The notes beneath the pieces were generated by a model. That model was given only the letters and a program-made list of their open reading frames with translations. It did not search any database and was not told where the DNA came from. The translations under genes were made by a program, and so were the position numbers. A DNA stretch of 64,000 bases from Glycomyces arizonensis DSM 44726 (GTDB taxonomy: Bacteria; Actinomycetota; Actinomycetes; Mycobacteriales; Micromonosporaceae). Of the stretch, positions 62,002-64,000 are shown in pieces. Location: positions 248,001 to 312,000 of the forward strand of contig NZ_AXWO01000002.1 of NCBI RefSeq assembly GCF_000482705.1, given 5' to 3'. The first letter of the stretch is position 1; each line of letters opens with the position of its first letter.

Positions 62002-63324
62002 TCAATCGATCGGGTTGGGGAGTTCGACCAGCGTCTGCGTCCGCCCCTTGATGTCTTCGAGCGCCTGCTCGGGGGTGGTGCGGCCGCCGTAGACGCCGGC
62101 GAGGACCAGGGAGACCTCATTGGCCAGCCGCGCCGCCGATCCGGAGAACCAGACCGCCGGGTCGAACTGGACGTTGTCGACCACGCCGGAGTACTCGGCG
62201 TTCGGCTCGAGCTCCTGGTACTCCTGGCTCTGCGTCACCGGCAGGTAGGCCGGGGTGTGGCCGCCTCCGGCCCCCCATTCGAGGCTGTGCTTGATCATCC
62301 AGGCGGCGTACTGGATGGTGGCGGCCCGGCTCTCGGCGGACCAGGTGTTGTGGCGGGGCAGCACGAAGGAGTGGCTGTCGCCCTGCGTGCGGCGGTTGCC
62401 GAAGAAGTCGGGCATCTCGGTGGCCGAGAAGTCGAGGCCCTGCGCCTCGTTGAAGGCCCGGAAGCGGGTGACCTCCCAGTTCCCCACCTGGACGAGCCCG
62501 CCGGAGCCGTTCTCGAAGTTGGCCGCGCACTGCGCGCCGTCGGCGATGCGCGGGCACAGGCCCTCGTCGGCCATGCGGTACATGACGTCGATGGCCGCCA
62601 GCGCCTTGTCGTCGTCGAGCTCGTAGCCGTCCTCGTGGAAGATCCACTCGCCGTCCTGCTGGCGGTACCAGGCCCAGAACTGGCGCCAGCCGGCGTTGGT
62701 GTCCAGGGAGGTGCCGTATTCGCCGGTGACCTCCTTGACGGCCCGCAGCAGGTCGAAATACTCCTCGACGCCGTGGGTCTCCAGGAGCGTCCGGTCGGGA
62801 TTGAGGACGCCCGCCTGCTCGCAGACGGTGCGGTTGTAGAAGTTGATCAGCGCGTGGGTGTCGAGCGGCAGCGCGTAGAGCTCGTCGTGGGAGAAGCACT
62901 TCTCCCAGACGTCGGCGGGGAAGTCCTCGGGTTTGAGGCCGAACTCGGCGATCTCGTCGAGCCCGTAGGGCTCCATCAGGGTCCACGGCGAGAGGCTTTC
63001 GAGCCGTGAGAGGTGGGCGGTGGCGACGTCGGCGGCGTTGCCGCCCGAGGCGCCCATGACCAGCTTCGTGTAGAACGGCGTGCCCCAGGCGAAGGTGGTG
63101 GCCTGGAGGTCGATGCCGGTCTCGGCCGTGAACTCCTCGTGCATCGCGGTCATGACCGCGCCGTCGGAGCCGGCCAGGAGGTTCCACTGCTTCACGGTGG
63201 TCTTGCCGCCGAAGGCTTCCGAGGCCGCGCCGCAGCCGGCCAGGCCCAGGCCCGCGAGCGCTGCCGAGCCCGCGAGGAGTGTCCGCCGGGGGAGGACTCC
63301 CGGGGGTGAGGGATTGTTCATCAT
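62002..63324 (-). CDS. ABC transporter sugar-binding lipoprotein
   Basis: 440 aa. Twin-arginine-like PRRTLLAGSAALAGLG and a lipobox LAGC (about residue 31) export and anchor it. The solute-binding body includes YALPLDTHALINFYNRTVC and AAWMIKHSLEWGAGGG. Substrate unclear; sugar oligomers are likely. A LacI-type operator in its promoter indicates repression by a LacI regulator not in this window. Confidence 0.85.
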   Translation of the reverse strand: MMNNPSPPGVLPRRTLLAGSAALAGLGLAGCGAASEAFGGKTTVKQWNLLAGSDGAVMTAMHEEFTAETGIDLQATTFAWGTPFYTKLVMGASGGNAADVATAHLSRLESLSPWTLMEPYGLDEIAEFGLKPEDFPADVWEKCFSHDELYALPLDTHALINFYNRTVCEQAGVLNPDRTLLETHGVEEYFDLLRAVKEVTGEYGTSLDTNAGWRQFWAWYRQQDGEWIFHEDGYELDDDKALAAIDVMYRMADEGLCPRIADGAQCAANFENGSGGLVQVGNWEVTRFRAFNEAQGLDFSATEMPDFFGNRRTQGDSHSFVLPRHNTWSAESRAATIQYAAWMIKHSLEWGAGGGHTPAYLPVTQSQEYQELEPNAEYSGVVDNVQFDPAVWFSGSAARLANEVSLVLAGVYGGRTTPEQALEDIKGRTQTLVELPNPID

Positions 63325-63386
63325 CGATGTGTCACTCCAATGTGATGTGATGTCGCGGCCGCGCTACTCGCGTGACCATGACAACA

Positions 63387-63414
63387 TTGTTATCGCTAAC
63401 GCGCGAGCCGTCAA
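63387..63414 (-). promoter_or_regulatory. Promoter and LacI-type operator of the second sugar importer
   Basis: On the minus strand TTGACG (63409-63414), 16-nt spacer, TAACAA (63387-63392). The palindrome TGTTATCGCTAACG on the plus strand (63388-63401) fits the LacI-family half-site pattern with a central CG and overlaps the -10, a repressor position. Confidence 0.65.
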
Positions 63415-63486
63415 GAGAGTCCGCGCTTATAGTTGTCAATCCATGATTCGATTGATTCGCATGGTGCGAAAGTGATGCACGAGAAA

Positions 63487-63514
63487 AAGGGGGAGGCCGT
63501 ACGGCCTCCCCCTT
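63487..63514 (-). terminator. Terminator downstream of kgd
   Basis: A perfect 28-nt palindrome (63487-63514), stem of G/C runs, with an A/T-rich flank (GAAAAA before it on the plus strand gives T-rich after it on the minus strand). It ends kgd transcription before the ABC operon. Confidence 0.8.
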
Positions 63515-63604
63515 CGATGCTGAAGCGCGCTCCTCAGGCGCGCCCGAACCGTCCGCCCGCAGGCGGCGTATCCGGCGTCGCGCTCCTCAGCGCGGGCCGC
63601 GCCC

Positions 63605-64000
63605 CTACGGACGCGGCACGGCCACGTCGATGAGCGCCTGCTGCTCGACCTCGTGGACCTTCGGCGAGCCCGTCGAGGGCGCCGCGGCCGCCGGACGCGA
63701 GATGCGCCGCAGGTGCACCCCGCCGAGCTCCTCGAGCAGGTTGAGCGCGATGTGCGACCAGGCGCCCTGGTTCGCCGGCTCCTCCTGCACCCACGCGATG
63801 TCCTCGGCGGCCCCGAACGCGCCCAGCGCCGCGCGCAGCTCCTCGGCCGGCAGCGGGTAGAGCTGCTCGACCCGCAGGATCGCGATGTCGGTGACGCCCC
63901 GCTGGTCCCGCGCCGCGGCCAGGTCGTAGTACACCTTGCCCGAGCACAGCAGCACCTTGCGCACGTCCTCGGCGCGGATCTGCCCCGAGGCGATCGCCGG
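63605..64000 (-). CDS. kgd: 2-oxoglutarate decarboxylase/dehydrogenase E1 C-terminus (partial)
   Basis: The last about 131 residues of a multifunctional Kgd/SucA. VLLCSGKVYYDLAAARDQRG, ILRVEQLYPLPAEELRAAL and WVQEEPANQGAWSHIALNL are diagnostic of the C-terminal transketolase domain. The stop is a TAG at 63605-63607. The 5' part lies beyond the window. Confidence 0.93.
   Translation of the reverse strand, partial: PAIASGQIRAEDVRKVLLCSGKVYYDLAAARDQRGVTDIAILRVEQLYPLPAEELRAALGAFGAAEDIAWVQEEPANQGAWSHIALNLLEELGGVHLRRISRPAAAAPSTGSPKVHEVEQQALIDVAVPRP

Overview
The window is about 70% G+C and carries WhiB1, PdtaS, a nickel superoxide dismutase, a Kgd-type 2-oxoglutarate decarboxylase, short archaeal-type ProS, many GTG/TTG starts and many leaderless promoters. 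This points to a free-living actinomycete. A Glycomyces-like lineage is possible, but the sequence alone does not settle the genus.

Layout. 1-6.4 kb: S10/spc ribosomal operon from rplB (cut by the window edge) to rplR, ending in a strong hairpin terminator. 6.5-16.9 kb: a cluster that reads as peptidoglycan (MurNAc/GlcNAc) salvage, sitting between rplR and rpsE, which are normally adjacent. It holds a secreted GH3 NagZ-like lipoprotein, a GH25 muramidase, two RpiR regulators, MurQ etherase, a MurK/NagK-type kinase and a sugar ABC importer without an ATPase. 17.2-21.7 kb: the rest of the spc operon behind its own promoter (rpsE, rpmD, rplO), then secY-adk-map. The usual infA-rpmJ-rpsM-rpoA genes do not follow; three tandem DUF1707 membrane proteins do. 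23-29.6 kb: a frameshifted antitoxin-like gene, a VOC protein, tRNA-His with a decayed tandem copy, orn, a SigB-type sigma factor, an NlpC/P60 hydrolase behind a c-di-AMP (ydaO) riboswitch, a spermidine-synthase-like protein and a MerR regulator. 29.7-41 kb: heparinase-like protein, SulP transporter, membrane proteins, GNAT enzyme, fdxA-dapC, CtpE-type P-ATPase and a broken tnpB. 41.2-48.8 kb: proS, rpsP-khpA-rimM-trmD-rplS, two signal peptidases, rnhB, DUF2469. 49-54.3 kb: pdtaS, a 45-bp minisatellite, a small Cys-containing leader peptide and a sulfite-reduction operon. 54.8-59.4 kb: lipid kinase, whiB1 (CRP-like palindrome upstream), RsbW-like ATPase, sodN, quinone-oxidoreductase-like protein. 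60-63.4 kb: a second sugar ABC importer with a LacI-type operator. 63.6 kb to the end: the C-terminus of kgd.

Most unusual signals. (1) The intrusion of the salvage cluster into the spc operon. (2) A family of four very A+T-rich modular islands (near 11.3, 16.8, 26.6 and 48.9 kb) that share exact 11-18-mers in both orientations. Two of them bracket the kinase/RpiR/ABC half of the inserted cluster. (3) A shared operator-like word in three promoters of that cluster. (4) A roughly 120-nt imperfect inverted repeat between rpsN and rpsH. Smaller finds are the riboswitch, the leader peptide, the pseudo-tRNA duplication and the minisatellite at the pdtaS stop codon.
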